Shown: piece after piece, positions 1 through 8,755 of the stretch
Layout of the letters: each line of letters opens with the position of its first letter
Position numbering within the stretch: position 1 is the stretch's first letter
DNA from: Oscillospiraceae bacterium
GTDB lineage: Bacteria; Bacillota; Clostridia; UBA1381; UBA9506
Length of the DNA stretch: 63,380 bases
Reading direction: 5' to 3'
Assembly: GCA_015068935.1 (NCBI GenBank)
Contig: SVJO01000005.1
Span: 1 to 63,380 of the forward strand
Translations under genes and position numbers: made by a program
The notes under the pieces: model-generated
Told to the model about the DNA's origin: nothing
Seen by the model: the letters and a program-made list of their open reading frames with translations, nothing else
The model's database searches: none

Positions 1-37
1 TGTTTTCCCTTTCTTTGAAAATACAATATCTAAAACA

Positions 38-1183
38 TTATTTTCTAACCTGAATAATTTGTGCACTTGTTGCCGTTACGCCTATAGCAGTAGAGGAACC
101 GCCTAAAAACAGAAAATCTGAAAGAGACATTTCTGTGCTGAGCTGGAACTTCTCACGGCATTTCGAATCCAAAATGGAAATAACTCTGTTGTTATCAACA
201 GCAATAACCCCGTCTCTTAAATCAATAAAACGTGCGGCAGAGTCAAGGTAGAACTCACCTAAAGCATCACCTTTTTGAGTGTATGAACAAACTACACTGC
301 CGTTTGCTGTTTTTGTAGAGTCGGAGTATAAAAGGGCAACAGTGCCGCCTGACATAGCATAATTTAACAGCTCTTTACCTTCATAGTCTATGGTTGAAAT
401 GCACTTTCCGTAATCATTATATATGTATGTTTTATCACTGCCAATACAATACAAGTAACTTCCTTCAAACCTCATTACTCCAAAGATTTCATCCTGAATA
501 GGTTCGTTTGTAAACGGCTTATCCTTTGTAACATTGAACATATAAACATTTGATGTTACAATGCCACCGTCTGTGTTAACAGTTGAGAGTGCGATATCTC
601 TGTTGTTGTTTGAAATATCAGCAGAAACAACATATAAAGAACCTGACTGCCATTTGAAAATTTCTTCGCCTGTAGGAGAGGTGACAATTGCAGAGTGCTT
701 ATGAACATCGCCTTCCGTGATGAAAAGAGCATATCCATTTGAGTTTACCTTTGAAATAATAATATTCTCTTCTAAAAGAATTGATTTTTCTAATTTTGAC
801 CCAAGAAACAGGTGGGCAGATTTGCCTCCCTTATCGGCAATTAATGCATATTTTCCGTCAGTAGATATTATTGGGTTCGATGCTTTTAAGGTCATGTTTT
901 GCTCAAGTTCACCTGAGTTTGATGAAATTATTACACTGTCTGTGCTGAAAAAAAAGGTTTTATTTTCTGTGACAGCATGGGAATATGAGGTTCCCGAATC
1001 AAGAGCAAGTTCCACGGCTTGTGATTTTGCATCACTTACTGTTATCGGTTTATCTTTTGACGAACTTATGTATATGACAGCGGCAGACACACACGCGACC
1101 ACTATTAACACAAGAGCTATGATTAAAATTAAACGTCCTATTCCGCTACCTGGTTTTTTATTTCCAAAATGCAGTTTTCTCAT
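38..1183 (-). CDS. DUF5711-like membrane-anchored protein
   Basis: A 381-residue protein of unknown function. A basic N-terminus is followed by one hydrophobic segment (about residues 17-40, rich in L/I/V/A), so it is probably a single-pass protein with a large exterior domain. The exterior part (about 50-380) has repeating short beta-type stretches such as 'KYALIADKGGKSAHLF' and 'GYALFITEG', which suggests a beta-propeller. The overall plan matches what I recall of DUF5711 proteins of Clostridia; this is recognition by pattern, not a search. GCGAGG lies about 5 bases before the ATG. It is the last gene of the long minus-strand chain, 40 bases after truA. Role unknown. Confidence 0.6.
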   Translation of the reverse strand: MRKLHFGNKKPGSGIGRLILIIALVLIVVACVSAAVIYISSSKDKPITVSDAKSQAVELALDSGTSYSHAVTENKTFFFSTDSVIISSNSGELEQNMTLKASNPIISTDGKYALIADKGGKSAHLFLGSKLEKSILLEENIIISKVNSNGYALFITEGDVHKHSAIVTSPTGEEIFKWQSGSLYVVSADISNNNRDIALSTVNTDGGIVTSNVYMFNVTKDKPFTNEPIQDEIFGVMRFEGSYLYCIGSDKTYIYNDYGKCISTIDYEGKELLNYAMSGGTVALLYSDSTKTANGSVVCSYTQKGDALGEFYLDSAARFIDLRDGVIAVDNNRVISILDSKCREKFQLSTEMSLSDFLFLGGSSTAIGVTATSAQIIQVRK

Positions 1184-1223
1184 AAAAGCCTCGCTTTCTG
1201 CTTTAAAAGCTTTTCATCAGATT

Positions 1224-1964
1224 TTAGTAATTAAGTTTATAGAGCATAAGACCGTGGGGCGGTGCTGTAACACCAGCTTTTTTTCTGTCCTTTGATGCAA
1301 TTATATCCGGAATTTGCGATGGAGAGATGGCCCCCTTTCCAACCCATACAAGAGTACCTGCCATTATTCTTACCATATTGTAAAGGAACCCGTCTCCTGT
1401 TACAGAGAATCTGATAATTCCATCGGCACCCTTTGTCACGCATGCATCAAGAATTGTTCTTTCAAAGTTTTTTGCAGTTGAGCCTTGAGACATAAATGCA
1501 GAGAAGTCATGAGTTCCAAGATAAGACCTGCAAGCCTCTTGCATAGCTTCTAAATCAAGCGGATATTTAAAATGCCACGCATATTTTCTCATAAAAGAAT
1601 TTCCGTATTGAGTATTGTCGATGGTGTATATATATGTTTTAGATTTAACGTCAAAACGGGCATTAAAATCAGGCGCAGTAATTTCAGCTTTTTTAACAGA
1701 TATTTCGTCTGGACATATTGCGTTAATTCCGACAACAAGTTTTTCGGGAGGAAATTCTATGTCCATGAAAAAGTTTGCAACATATTCGTTTGCATGGACA
1801 CCGGCATCTGTTCTGCTTACTCCGCAAAGCTCGACATCCTGTTTTGTAATTATTTTTATTGCACTTTCAAGCTCCCCGCATACTGTGCGGGCATTTTTCT
1901 GCCTTTGCCACCCTGAAAATGCTGACCCGTCATACATCAATTCCAGTTTGTAATTTATACTCAT
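1224..1964 (-). CDS. truA: tRNA pseudouridine(38-40) synthase TruA
   Basis: Isomerises uridines 38, 39 and 40 in the tRNA anticodon arm to pseudouridine; cytoplasmic. The N-terminal 'YDGSAFSGWQRQ' motif and the 'VSRTDAGVHA' motif with the catalytic aspartate are both present, and 246 residues is the usual family size. Two in-frame ATGs lie six bases apart. The second (1964) is chosen because GGAG sits about 7 bases before it and only 1-2 bases before the first (1970). It follows ecfT directly, an arrangement common in Firmicutes. No internal promoter is visible, so it is probably expressed with the ecf genes. Confidence 0.95.
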   Translation of the reverse strand: MSINYKLELMYDGSAFSGWQRQKNARTVCGELESAIKIITKQDVELCGVSRTDAGVHANEYVANFFMDIEFPPEKLVVGINAICPDEISVKKAEITAPDFNARFDVKSKTYIYTIDNTQYGNSFMRKYAWHFKYPLDLEAMQEACRSYLGTHDFSAFMSQGSTAKNFERTILDACVTKGADGIIRFSVTGDGFLYNMVRIMAGTLVWVGKGAISPSQIPDIIASKDRKKAGVTAPPHGLMLYKLNY

Positions 1965-1966
1965 AC

Positions 1967-2773
1967 TCATACTCCAAAGAAAGAAATAGCAATCATTATT
2001 CCTAAAAAGAGAACAACAATAGCTGCGGCAAAAAAGTCTGCCTTTTTATAATGAATTTGTTTTAAGCGAGTCCTGTTTGCTCCGCCGCGGTAGCATCTTG
2101 CTTCCATTGCAAAAGCTAAGTCATCTGCTCTTCTGAATGCACTTACAAAAAGTGGTATAAGCATTGGAATAAGCGCTTTTACCTTTTTTATAAGAGAGCC
2201 CGAATCAAAGCCTCCACCTCGTGCTTTTTGTGCTTTTATAATTTTTTCAGTTTCCTCTATCAGAGTTGGAATAAATCGTATGGCTATACTCATCATCATA
2301 GCAAGCTCGTGAGCAGGAAAGCCTATCTTAGAGAGAGGCTTTAAAAGGCTTTCAACACCATCTGTAAGCGCTATTGGCGATGTTGTGTATGTTAAAGCAG
2401 AGCTTACCAGAATCAAAAGCACAAGCCTTATTGCCATTTTTATTGCAAGGTAGATTCCTTCATATTTAATATATGTTTTTATACCAAAGACATAGACTAT
2501 TTCACCCTGAGTTAAAAACATATTTAGAACTGCTGTAAACAAGATTACAAACCATATTGGCTTTAAGCTCTTAAAATACATTTTAAAAGGCACTCCGGAC
2601 ATCAGGATAACACCTAAAATGAAAACGGAGCAAACAGCATAAGATATTTTTGAACCCGCTAAAAATATTGCAACAATTATTGCTATAAGACTCAGTATTT
2701 TTGTTCTGGGGTCCAGCTTGTGGAGAGGTGAATCTATCGGGAAGTATTGCCCGAGGGTAATATCACTGAGCAT
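1967..2773 (-). CDS. ecfT: Energy-coupling factor transporter membrane subunit EcfT
   Basis: Membrane T-component of a group II ECF vitamin/metal importer. It couples the EcfA1/EcfA2 ATPases to exchangeable substrate-binding S-components. The 268-residue protein has several hydrophobic segments (about residues 25-65, 70-90, 105-130, 240-265). It carries the cytoplasmic coupling motifs of the family: 'AQKARGGGF' near residue 182 and '[10 protein letters not shown]' near 222, both of the Ala-Arg-Gly type. The ATG overlaps the end of ecfA2 and has GGGAGGTAA 6-7 bases upstream. No S-component gene is in the window, as expected for a shared module. Confidence 0.95.
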   Translation of the reverse strand: MLSDITLGQYFPIDSPLHKLDPRTKILSLIAIIVAIFLAGSKISYAVCSVFILGVILMSGVPFKMYFKSLKPIWFVILFTAVLNMFLTQGEIVYVFGIKTYIKYEGIYLAIKMAIRLVLLILVSSALTYTTSPIALTDGVESLLKPLSKIGFPAHELAMMMSIAIRFIPTLIEETEKIIKAQKARGGGFDSGSLIKKVKALIPMLIPLFVSAFRRADDLAFAMEARCYRGGANRTRLKQIHYKKADFFAAAIVVLFLGIMIAISFFGV

Positions 2774-3644
2774 TTAGATTACCTCCCTTATCATTTTTAG
2801 TGGAAATAAGCAAAGAAAGTGTTGTGCGTGCTTTTTCTACTGTGTAAATATCGGGGTTAATATTTAAACCCCTCTCGCGCAAGGAGAGAATCAGCTTGCT
2901 TATTTGCGGAATGTCAAGCCCCATTTCTATCAGTTCGCTGCTTCGCCTGAAGATTTCGTTTGGTTTTCCGTCCATAGCAATGGTACCCTTATTCATTACA
3001 ATAATACGTTCTGCGATTTTTGCAACGTCTTCCATTGAGTGAGAAACAAAAATAACAGTCATTTTTCTTGCTAAACGAAGAGCTTTGATTTGCGTAAGAA
3101 TTTCTTCTCTTCCTGCAGGGTCAAGTCCTGCTGTCGGTTCGTCTAAAATAAGCACACTCGGTTTCATTGCAAGCACTCCTGCAATGGCTACACGTCTTTT
3201 CTGCCCTCCTGATAAACTGAAAGGTGAAACGTCTGAAAAAGATTCATCAAGTCCAACGTGACACATAGCCTCTAAGACACGCTCATGTATTTCTTCCTTT
3301 GAAAGTCCCAGATTAATAGGGCCGAAGGAGATATCCTTGTAGACAGTTTCCTCAAAAAGCTGATGTTCAGGATACTGGAAAACAAGACCTACATTGCGTC
3401 TTACTAAAAGTTTATCTGTAGTTTTGGCAAATATATCTGTATCATCAACTATAACCGTGCCGCTTGTAGGCTCCATGAGTCCGTTTAAATGTTGAATAAG
3501 CGTAGATTTTCCTGAGCCAGTGTGCCCAATAAGACCAATAAATTCACCGTCGGAAATTTCCAGGTTAATATCTTTTAATGCATGCTTTTCAAAAGGGCTG
3601 CCCTGCATATATATATAATTTAAGTTTTCGATTTTAATTCCCAT
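2763..3644 (-). CDS. ecfA2: Energy-coupling factor transporter ATPase EcfA2
   Basis: One of the two ABC ATPases that power the ECF module. Walker A is 'GHTGSGKST' (about residues 41-49), the Q-loop is '[14 protein letters not shown]', the ABC signature is '[13 protein letters not shown]' and Walker B is '[13 protein letters not shown]'. An H-loop 'VSHSMEDV' follows. The Q-loop 'PEHQLF' and position second in the triplet fit EcfA2. Its ATG overlaps the TGA of ecfA1 (TGATG), so translation is probably coupled. Length 293 residues is normal. The C-terminal 40 residues are the usual regulatory tail that contacts the partner ATPase. Confidence 0.95.
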   Translation of the reverse strand: MGIKIENLNYIYMQGSPFEKHALKDINLEISDGEFIGLIGHTGSGKSTLIQHLNGLMEPTSGTVIVDDTDIFAKTTDKLLVRRNVGLVFQYPEHQLFEETVYKDISFGPINLGLSKEEIHERVLEAMCHVGLDESFSDVSPFSLSGGQKRRVAIAGVLAMKPSVLILDEPTAGLDPAGREEILTQIKALRLARKMTVIFVSHSMEDVAKIAERIIVMNKGTIAMDGKPNEIFRRSSELIEMGLDIPQISKLILSLRERGLNINPDIYTVEKARTTLSLLISTKNDKGGNLNAQ

Positions 3645-4498
3645 CAGTTTTCAGCCTTTCCTTTATCGCTTTGCAAAAATTTCATAATCTCCTCAGTGCA
3701 CTCATCAACAGTTAAAATGTCATTTTTTACAGGTATTCCTGATTTGTTTAAAAGATAGGCAAGCTCCGTAACTTGCGGAACATCAAGACCAAGTCCTTTT
3801 AACATCTTTACCTGGGAAAAGACATTTTTAGGTGTGTCCTCCATAACGATTTTCCCGTCATCCATTACAATAACTCTGTCTGCTTTAACTGCTTCGTCCA
3901 TGTAATGTGTAATGAGCACTATAGTGATTCCTTCTTCTCTGAGTTTTTCAATAGCAGCCATGACCTCTTTTCTTCCCTTTGGGTCAAGCATTGCGGTAGG
4001 TTCATCAAAAACAATACACTCAGGGCGCATAGCAATCGCACCTGCAATGGCTATGCGTTGTTTTTGTCCGCCTGACAAAAGGTGAGGAGCATGGTGGCGG
4101 TACTCATACATATCAACAGCCTTCAGAGCATCATCGACACGCCTTCTTATTTCCTCTGCAGGAACACCAAGATTTTCAGGAGCAAAAGCGACATCCTCTT
4201 CTACAACAGTTGCAACTATCTGGTTGTCAGGGTTCTGAAACACCATGCCGACCATCTGGCGTATATTCCAGTATTCCTCTGTTGATTTTGTGTTTTTACC
4301 GCTAACGTATACGTTCCCGCCTGCGGGGAGAAACAATCCATTAAAAAGCTTTGCCAAGGTCGATTTTCCACAGCCGTTATGACCGAGGATAGCAACAAAC
4401 TCACCCTTTTTAATTTCTATATCTATTCCGTTTAAGACAAACTTTATATCTTCAGTTTCTTCGCTATAAGAATATGTTACTTTTTCTGTTTTAATCAT
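3644..4498 (-). CDS. ecfA1: Energy-coupling factor transporter ATPase EcfA1
   Basis: First ABC ATPase of the ECF pair. Walker A is 'GHNGCGKST', the Q-loop is '[10 protein letters not shown]', the signature is '[15 protein letters not shown]', Walker B is '[13 protein letters not shown]', and the switch histidine is in 'ITHYMDEAV'. The 'FQNPDNQ' Q-loop is typical of EcfA1, and 284 residues is the usual size. The ATG overlaps the proA stop (ATGA). It heads the ecfA1-ecfA2-ecfT order, here placed after proline genes instead of the ribosomal-protein genes that often precede it. Confidence 0.95.
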   Translation of the reverse strand: MIKTEKVTYSYSEETEDIKFVLNGIDIEIKKGEFVAILGHNGCGKSTLAKLFNGLFLPAGGNVYVSGKNTKSTEEYWNIRQMVGMVFQNPDNQIVATVVEEDVAFAPENLGVPAEEIRRRVDDALKAVDMYEYRHHAPHLLSGGQKQRIAIAGAIAMRPECIVFDEPTAMLDPKGRKEVMAAIEKLREEGITIVLITHYMDEAVKADRVIVMDDGKIVMEDTPKNVFSQVKMLKGLGLDVPQVTELAYLLNKSGIPVKNDILTVDECTEEIMKFLQSDKGKAEN

Positions 4499-5733
4499 CT
4501 TATCTGTCCGTTTCCGTAAATAATGTATTTTGTAGTTGTAAGCTCGTTGAGGCCCATCGGCCCTCTTGCATGGAGCTTTTGGGTGCTTATACCTATTTCG
4601 GCACCAAACCCAAACTCAAATCCGTCGGTAAAGCGTGTTGATGCATTAACATAAACGGCGGCGGCATCAACCTCATCTAAAAACTGGTTTGACTTTGAAT
4701 AATCATTAGTAACAATAGCCTCAGAATGTCCCGTTCCGTGTTCGTTAATGTGGGAAATAGCCTCGTTGGTTCCTGAGACAACCTTAACGGCAAATATCAA
4801 GTCATTATATTCAGTATAAAAATCTTCTTCTGTAGCGAGGGTAATGTCCTCTAATATTTTTTTTGTTTTGTGACATCCCCTTATTTCAACGCAATATGGA
4901 GCTAAAGCATCATATATAGCAGGGAGAAATTCTTCTGCAATGTCCTCGTCAACCAAGAGGGTTTCTGCCGCATTGCAAACAGAAGGACGGGATGTTTTAG
5001 CATTTACTGCTATGTCAAGCGCCATATTAAAATCGGCAGATTTCTCTATATAAATATGACAGTTTCCTGTTCCGGTTTCTATAACAGGGACAGTAGCTGT
5101 ATTTACCACTGTCTTTATAAGTCCCGCACCGCCGCGCGGAATTAAAACGTCAATATAATCATTCAGTTTCATCATTTCTACAGCAACACTTCTGTCTGTG
5201 TTTTTGATAAGTTGAACAGCATTTTCCGGATAACCCACGGAGGCAAGAGCCTGTGAAATTATATCACAAATAATACTGTTTGAAAGAAGTGCCTCGCTGC
5301 CGCCGCGGAGAATACAGGCATTTTGAGTTTTAATGCAAAGCGCCGCAGCATCTACAGTAACATTAGGGCGCGCCTCATATATTATTCCTATAACGCCAAG
5401 GGGAACGCGTTTTTTTCCTATTTTGAGACCGTTTGGGCGCAGAGTCATCGAAGACACTTCACCAACAGGGGAAGAAAGTCCTTCGACCTTTCTGATGCCC
5501 TCTGCCATATCGAAGATTCGCTCCTTTGTGAGCTTTAATCTGTCAACCATGGTTTTTTTGCCGCCTTTTTCAACAAACGCAGCAATGTCCTTTTCGTTTT
5601 CAGATAAAATTCTGTCTGTATTATCAATAAGTGCATCTGCTATGGCAAGGAGCGCAGCACTTGTCTTCTGAGCGCTTATATTCATCATTTCCATTGATGC
5701 TGCCTTTGCCGCTTTTCCCATTTGTTTTAACAT
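4495..5733 (-). CDS. proA: Gamma-glutamyl phosphate reductase ProA
   Basis: Second enzyme of proline biosynthesis: NADPH-dependent reduction of gamma-glutamyl phosphate to glutamate-5-semialdehyde, cytoplasmic. The 412-residue protein has the aldehyde-dehydrogenase fold. The catalytic cysteine lies in '[13 protein letters not shown]' and the C-terminal signature '[18 protein letters not shown]' is intact. AAGGAA lies about 8 bases before the ATG. It follows proB by 4 bases, as expected since ProB passes an unstable intermediate to ProA. The stop overlaps ecfA1. Confidence 0.97.
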   Translation of the reverse strand: MLKQMGKAAKAASMEMMNISAQKTSAALLAIADALIDNTDRILSENEKDIAAFVEKGGKKTMVDRLKLTKERIFDMAEGIRKVEGLSSPVGEVSSMTLRPNGLKIGKKRVPLGVIGIIYEARPNVTVDAAALCIKTQNACILRGGSEALLSNSIICDIISQALASVGYPENAVQLIKNTDRSVAVEMMKLNDYIDVLIPRGGAGLIKTVVNTATVPVIETGTGNCHIYIEKSADFNMALDIAVNAKTSRPSVCNAAETLLVDEDIAEEFLPAIYDALAPYCVEIRGCHKTKKILEDITLATEEDFYTEYNDLIFAVKVVSGTNEAISHINEHGTGHSEAIVTNDYSKSNQFLDEVDAAAVYVNASTRFTDGFEFGFGAEIGISTQKLHARGPMGLNELTTTKYIIYGNGQIR

Positions 5734-5737
5734 ATAA

Positions 5738-6532
5738 TCATTCCTTTTTTTGCGCTTTAAATAATGTTCCTGCTTTTTTTCCGTCTAATATATCATAAAT
5801 AATTTCAGGATTATCCCCGCTTGCAATAACCATATTAATTCCTGCAGAAGTTGCTGTCTTTGCTGCTTCCAATTTTGTAAGCATTCCGCCTGTTCCTCGG
5901 TTTGTGCTGCTTTCTCCGCCAAGGGACATAAGCTCTTCTGTAATTTCATCAATTTCAGCAATAAATTTTGCGTCTTTGTTTTTATGCGGGTCTTTATCAT
6001 AGAGACCGTCAATATCTGATAAAAGAATTAACAGGTCAGCACCTATTAGCTCAGCAACAATAGCTGAAAGAGTGTCATTATCACCAAATTCAAGTTCATC
6101 AGAGCTAACGGCATCGTTTTCATTAATAATTGGGATAACTCCCCATCTTAACAAGGTATCTAAAGTATTGATTGCATTTTTTCTTCTTATTTTCAGTTCC
6201 ACAATGTCTCTTGTGAGCAGAACCTGTGCTGCTGTGCAACCATATTCAGAGAAGAATTTACTGTATATTCCAATGAGCTCACCCTGACCTACAGCACTCA
6301 TAGCCTGACGCTCTTTAATGCAGGACGGGCGCTCTTTTATTCCAAGTTTACCCATACCTACACCTACAGCACCGCTTGAAACCAGAACGACATCTTTTCC
6401 GCTGTGACGCAGGTCGCTTATTGTTCGGGCCAGTTTTTCTACACGTCTCAGATTGATAAAACCTGTGTCATATGTCAGTGTCGATGTGCCTACTTTTATT
6501 ACAATTTTCTTTGATTCATTTAAATTATGCAT
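5738..6532 (-). CDS. proB: Glutamate 5-kinase ProB, short form without PUA domain
   Basis: Phosphorylates glutamate with ATP in the first, usually feedback-controlled, step of proline synthesis. The amino-acid-kinase domain is complete: 'KVGTSTLT' at the N-terminus, 'VLVSSGAVGVGMGKLG', 'INENDAVSS' and 'GTGGMLTKLEAAK'. The start at 6532 is chosen because AGAGG lies 7 bases before that ATG; an in-frame ATG at 6565 has no ribosome site and overlaps the upstream gene. The product is then 264 residues. It lacks the C-terminal PUA domain of the roughly 367-residue enterobacterial enzyme, a short form also found in other Firmicutes. Confidence 0.95.
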   Translation of the reverse strand: MHNLNESKKIVIKVGTSTLTYDTGFINLRRVEKLARTISDLRHSGKDVVLVSSGAVGVGMGKLGIKERPSCIKERQAMSAVGQGELIGIYSKFFSEYGCTAAQVLLTRDIVELKIRRKNAINTLDTLLRWGVIPIINENDAVSSDELEFGDNDTLSAIVAELIGADLLILLSDIDGLYDKDPHKNKDAKFIAEIDEITEELMSLGGESSTNRGTGGMLTKLEAAKTATSAGINMVIASGDNPEIIYDILDGKKAGTLFKAQKKE

Positions 6533-6554
6533 TTTCGTTCCTCTTATTCGCGGG

Positions 6555-7094
6555 TTAATTATCATTATTTTCTGTAATCATATAAACTCTTTTAATAGTT
6601 GGGGTGGTCTCAACCGTTTCTGTCTTAATGGGCATTGAATCTCCTACTGCAAAATGAGTGTTTTCAACCGAGAAAAAACCTTTTTGGGTTTGTTGGCCAG
6701 AAACCTTAACGGAAAGAGTCAAAGTATATCTTTCAGGAACTGGAGCAAAAACCATTGTTCCGTCAGTTCCGGTAATCGTGTCTTTATAGGGTGTTGAATC
6801 AATTTTTGTTATCTCACCTAAAAACTTATCTGTTTCAGCAGAATATACTCTGTCGCCGACAGAAAGAAAGTTCTTTGTAATTTCTCTTACGTTTGAAAGC
6901 TCAAATTCTACGCAAGCATCGCCTAAAGCACTGTTGTGGTTTATCAGAGCAGATTCTGAAGGGGCAATTTTTCCTTGCTCTATGTTTTTGTAAACAACTA
7001 TTCCGCCAATTATGGAAACAACAATCACTAAGATTACTGCTATGTCTATAATGCTGACTTTTCCAAAGAGTTTGCCTTTTTCATCTATTATCAT
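6555..7094 (-). CDS. DUF4330 membrane protein (copy 1)
   Basis: A 179-residue protein with a short conserved cytoplasmic N-terminus ('IIDEKGKLFGKVSIIDI'), one transmembrane segment (about residues 17-36) and an exterior beta-rich domain. The plan fits DUF4330; no biochemical role is known to me. It is a clear tandem paralogue of the next gene upstream, whose first 30 residues are nearly the same, while the exterior domains have diverged. The ATG overlaps the stop of that copy (ATGA). It sits between a surface-polysaccharide group and proBA, so a role in the envelope is a guess from context only. Confidence 0.75.
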   Translation of the reverse strand: MIIDEKGKLFGKVSIIDIAVILVIVVSIIGGIVVYKNIEQGKIAPSESALINHNSALGDACVEFELSNVREITKNFLSVGDRVYSAETDKFLGEITKIDSTPYKDTITGTDGTMVFAPVPERYTLTLSVKVSGQQTQKGFFSVENTHFAVGDSMPIKTETVETTPTIKRVYMITENNDN

Positions 7095-7612
7095 CTCGCA
7101 AATCCTCCCATTTTTTCTTTGTCATATTCTATTGATGTGATGTAACCGTTTAATACTGTGTTTTCTGTACGCAAATCATAGCTCTTACCGATTTTGATTT
7201 CATCTCCGCCCACTAAAATATCGGGATAGCTGACATCGGCAATTGTTTTGATGGTGACATATCCGTCAAACTTGTTTTCTGCCTCCGTCAGTTCATAAGA
7301 CAGTCTGTTTGCATTCGGGGTAATATATTTTGCAGGCTTTATATCGCATGAAACAACCTCTCCGCCGACTTCTTTTGTATTCTTTTTAAAAACGACATCT
7401 CCCTCTTTGATGCTTTCAAAGAATTCCGCATCTTTTTTGGTAACCTCTACAGTGTATTTTACTTCAAGAGTATTTAAACTTCCCCTGCTGCCTAAAACAC
7501 CTGAGAAAATCTTTAAGGCTCCAAGAGCTATAAAGAGCAGTATAACAAGTATTATCAAAATGTCAAGAATATTTATTTTCCCGAAAAGTTTGCCTTTTTT
7601 ATCAATAATCAT
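7091..7612 (-). CDS. DUF4330 membrane protein (copy 2)
   Basis: A 173-residue paralogue of the neighbouring DUF4330 protein. It begins 'IIDKKGKLFGKINILDI', then a single membrane helix of about 20 residues (I/L/V-rich), then an exterior domain containing 'FESIKEGDVVFKKNTKEVGG'. Short loops with Gly-Asp recur, as in small beta-barrel domains. GGAG stands about 6 bases before the ATG. A perfect 18-base palindrome at 7627-7644 lies just upstream of the ribosome site. It follows the glycosyltransferase gene by 45 bases. The two copies may work as a pair, but this is inference. Confidence 0.75.
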   Translation of the reverse strand: MIIDKKGKLFGKINILDILIILVILLFIALGALKIFSGVLGSRGSLNTLEVKYTVEVTKKDAEFFESIKEGDVVFKKNTKEVGGEVVSCDIKPAKYITPNANRLSYELTEAENKFDGYVTIKTIADVSYPDILVGGDEIKIGKSYDLRTENTVLNGYITSIEYDKEKMGGFAR

Positions 7613-7626
7613 GGTTATCTCCTTTT

Positions 7627-7644
7627 TTAACTATGAATAGTTAA
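7627..7644 (-). repeat. 18-base perfect palindrome ahead of the DUF4330 pair
   Basis: Eight-base arms TTAACTAT / ATAGTTAA are separated by two bases and lie 15-33 bases upstream of the DUF4330 copy 2 start. In the minus-strand transcript it is followed by A residues, not U, so it does not look like a terminator. It could be a 5' hairpin beside the ribosome site or a protein-binding site. Confidence 0.5.
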
Positions 7645-7657
7645 TATATTTTTTTAA

Positions 7658-8755
7658 TCAATAAAGTTCCTTATAAAGTTTTTCTAAACCACTTACCATT
7701 TTTTGTGCCGTAAACTTGTTTTCGTATTCCTCCTTAGCTCCGGCGGAGCATTCAGAATACAGTTTTTTATTATCAATGAGACTAATCATAGCCTCGGCAA
7801 GCGAAGTGCTGTCACTGGGGCCGACCAAAATCCCTGTTTTCCCCGTTTGTACAAGCTGACTGTTTCCGCCGACATCAGTTGCTACCGTAGGCTTAGAAAG
7901 ACTCATTGCCTCTAAGATTGACAGGCTCATTGCCTCGGATTCGGAAGAAATGACATTAACATCAACAATATTTAAAAGCTCTGTCGTGTCCTCTACGAAA
8001 CCGGTGAAAATAATCTTGTCTTCTAAACCATATGACACGGCACTTTTTTTCAGAGAGTCTTCAAGACTTCCTGCTCCGACAATTAAAAATTTCGCTTTCT
8101 TTTCTGCTTTGTGCAGGTTTCGTGCCGCTTTAATAAAATATTTATGACCTTTGACAGGCTCAAGTCTTGCAAATATACCGAAGACCGTTTCATCTTCATC
8201 TATTCCCATAGAGTCTCTAAGCTGTTTTCTCTTTTCGCATGAAATCTCTTTTACAGCCTCAACTCCATTATATATAGTCCTGATTTTTTCTGTTGGTATT
8301 CCTGATTGTTCAAGGTTATCTTTAACAGCGTCAGCAACTGCAATATAGACATCGGTAAGAGTCTTGTTTAAAAATCCAATAACTTTTGCCTTGATGCCGG
8401 TAGGGACACTTTCAAGACAATGTCTCGTAGAAACAATTTTACCGGTTTTTGTCTGTCTTGCTGCAATTCTTGCCGAAAGGCTCGCGTGAGTATGAATTAT
8501 ATCAGGGGCAAGTTCAGAAAAGACTTTCTTCAAAAACTTCACGCAATTTCTATCATAAGACTTATCCGCCATGAATGGTGCAGGTATGAGGCTCACTTCT
8601 TCATATTTTGCTACCTGAGGTATCAGGAGGCTTCCCTCGGGAAGTATTACAGTAACAGAGTAGTTATCTCTGTCATAGTATTTAAGATAGTTAAGAAGAT
8701 ATCTCCCTGCGCCGCCGATGTTTGTATCAGAAACAACTTGCACTATCTTTATCAT
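7658..8755 (-). CDS. Glycosyltransferase family 4 (GT-B fold)
   Basis: A 365-residue retaining glycosyltransferase, probably membrane-associated, adding a sugar from a nucleotide-sugar donor. The N-terminal acceptor domain begins 'IVQVVSDTNIGGAGRYL'. The C-terminal donor domain has 'FARLEPVKGHKYFIKAA', 'LIVGAGSLEDSL' and the E-x7-E signature in 'SSESEAMSLSILEAMSLS' followed by 'ATDVGG'. Its ATG overlaps the stop of the O-antigen-ligase-like gene (ATGA). The context (ligase/polymerase, MurJ-type flippase) points to a surface polysaccharide or glycoconjugate. The sugar and acceptor cannot be read from sequence. Confidence 0.9.
   Translation of the reverse strand: MIKIVQVVSDTNIGGAGRYLLNYLKYYDRDNYSVTVILPEGSLLIPQVAKYEEVSLIPAPFMADKSYDRNCVKFLKKVFSELAPDIIHTHASLSARIAARQTKTGKIVSTRHCLESVPTGIKAKVIGFLNKTLTDVYIAVADAVKDNLEQSGIPTEKIRTIYNGVEAVKEISCEKRKQLRDSMGIDEDETVFGIFARLEPVKGHKYFIKAARNLHKAEKKAKFLIVGAGSLEDSLKKSAVSYGLEDKIIFTGFVEDTTELLNIVDVNVISSESEAMSLSILEAMSLSKPTVATDVGGNSQLVQTGKTGILVGPSDSTSLAEAMISLIDNKKLYSECSAGAKEEYENKFTAQKMVSGLEKLYKELY

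Noticed and set aside
717-1295. 192-codon open frame on the plus strand
   Set aside because: It lies antisense to the DUF5711 and truA genes, has no ribosome site and a composition unlike the neighbouring proteins.
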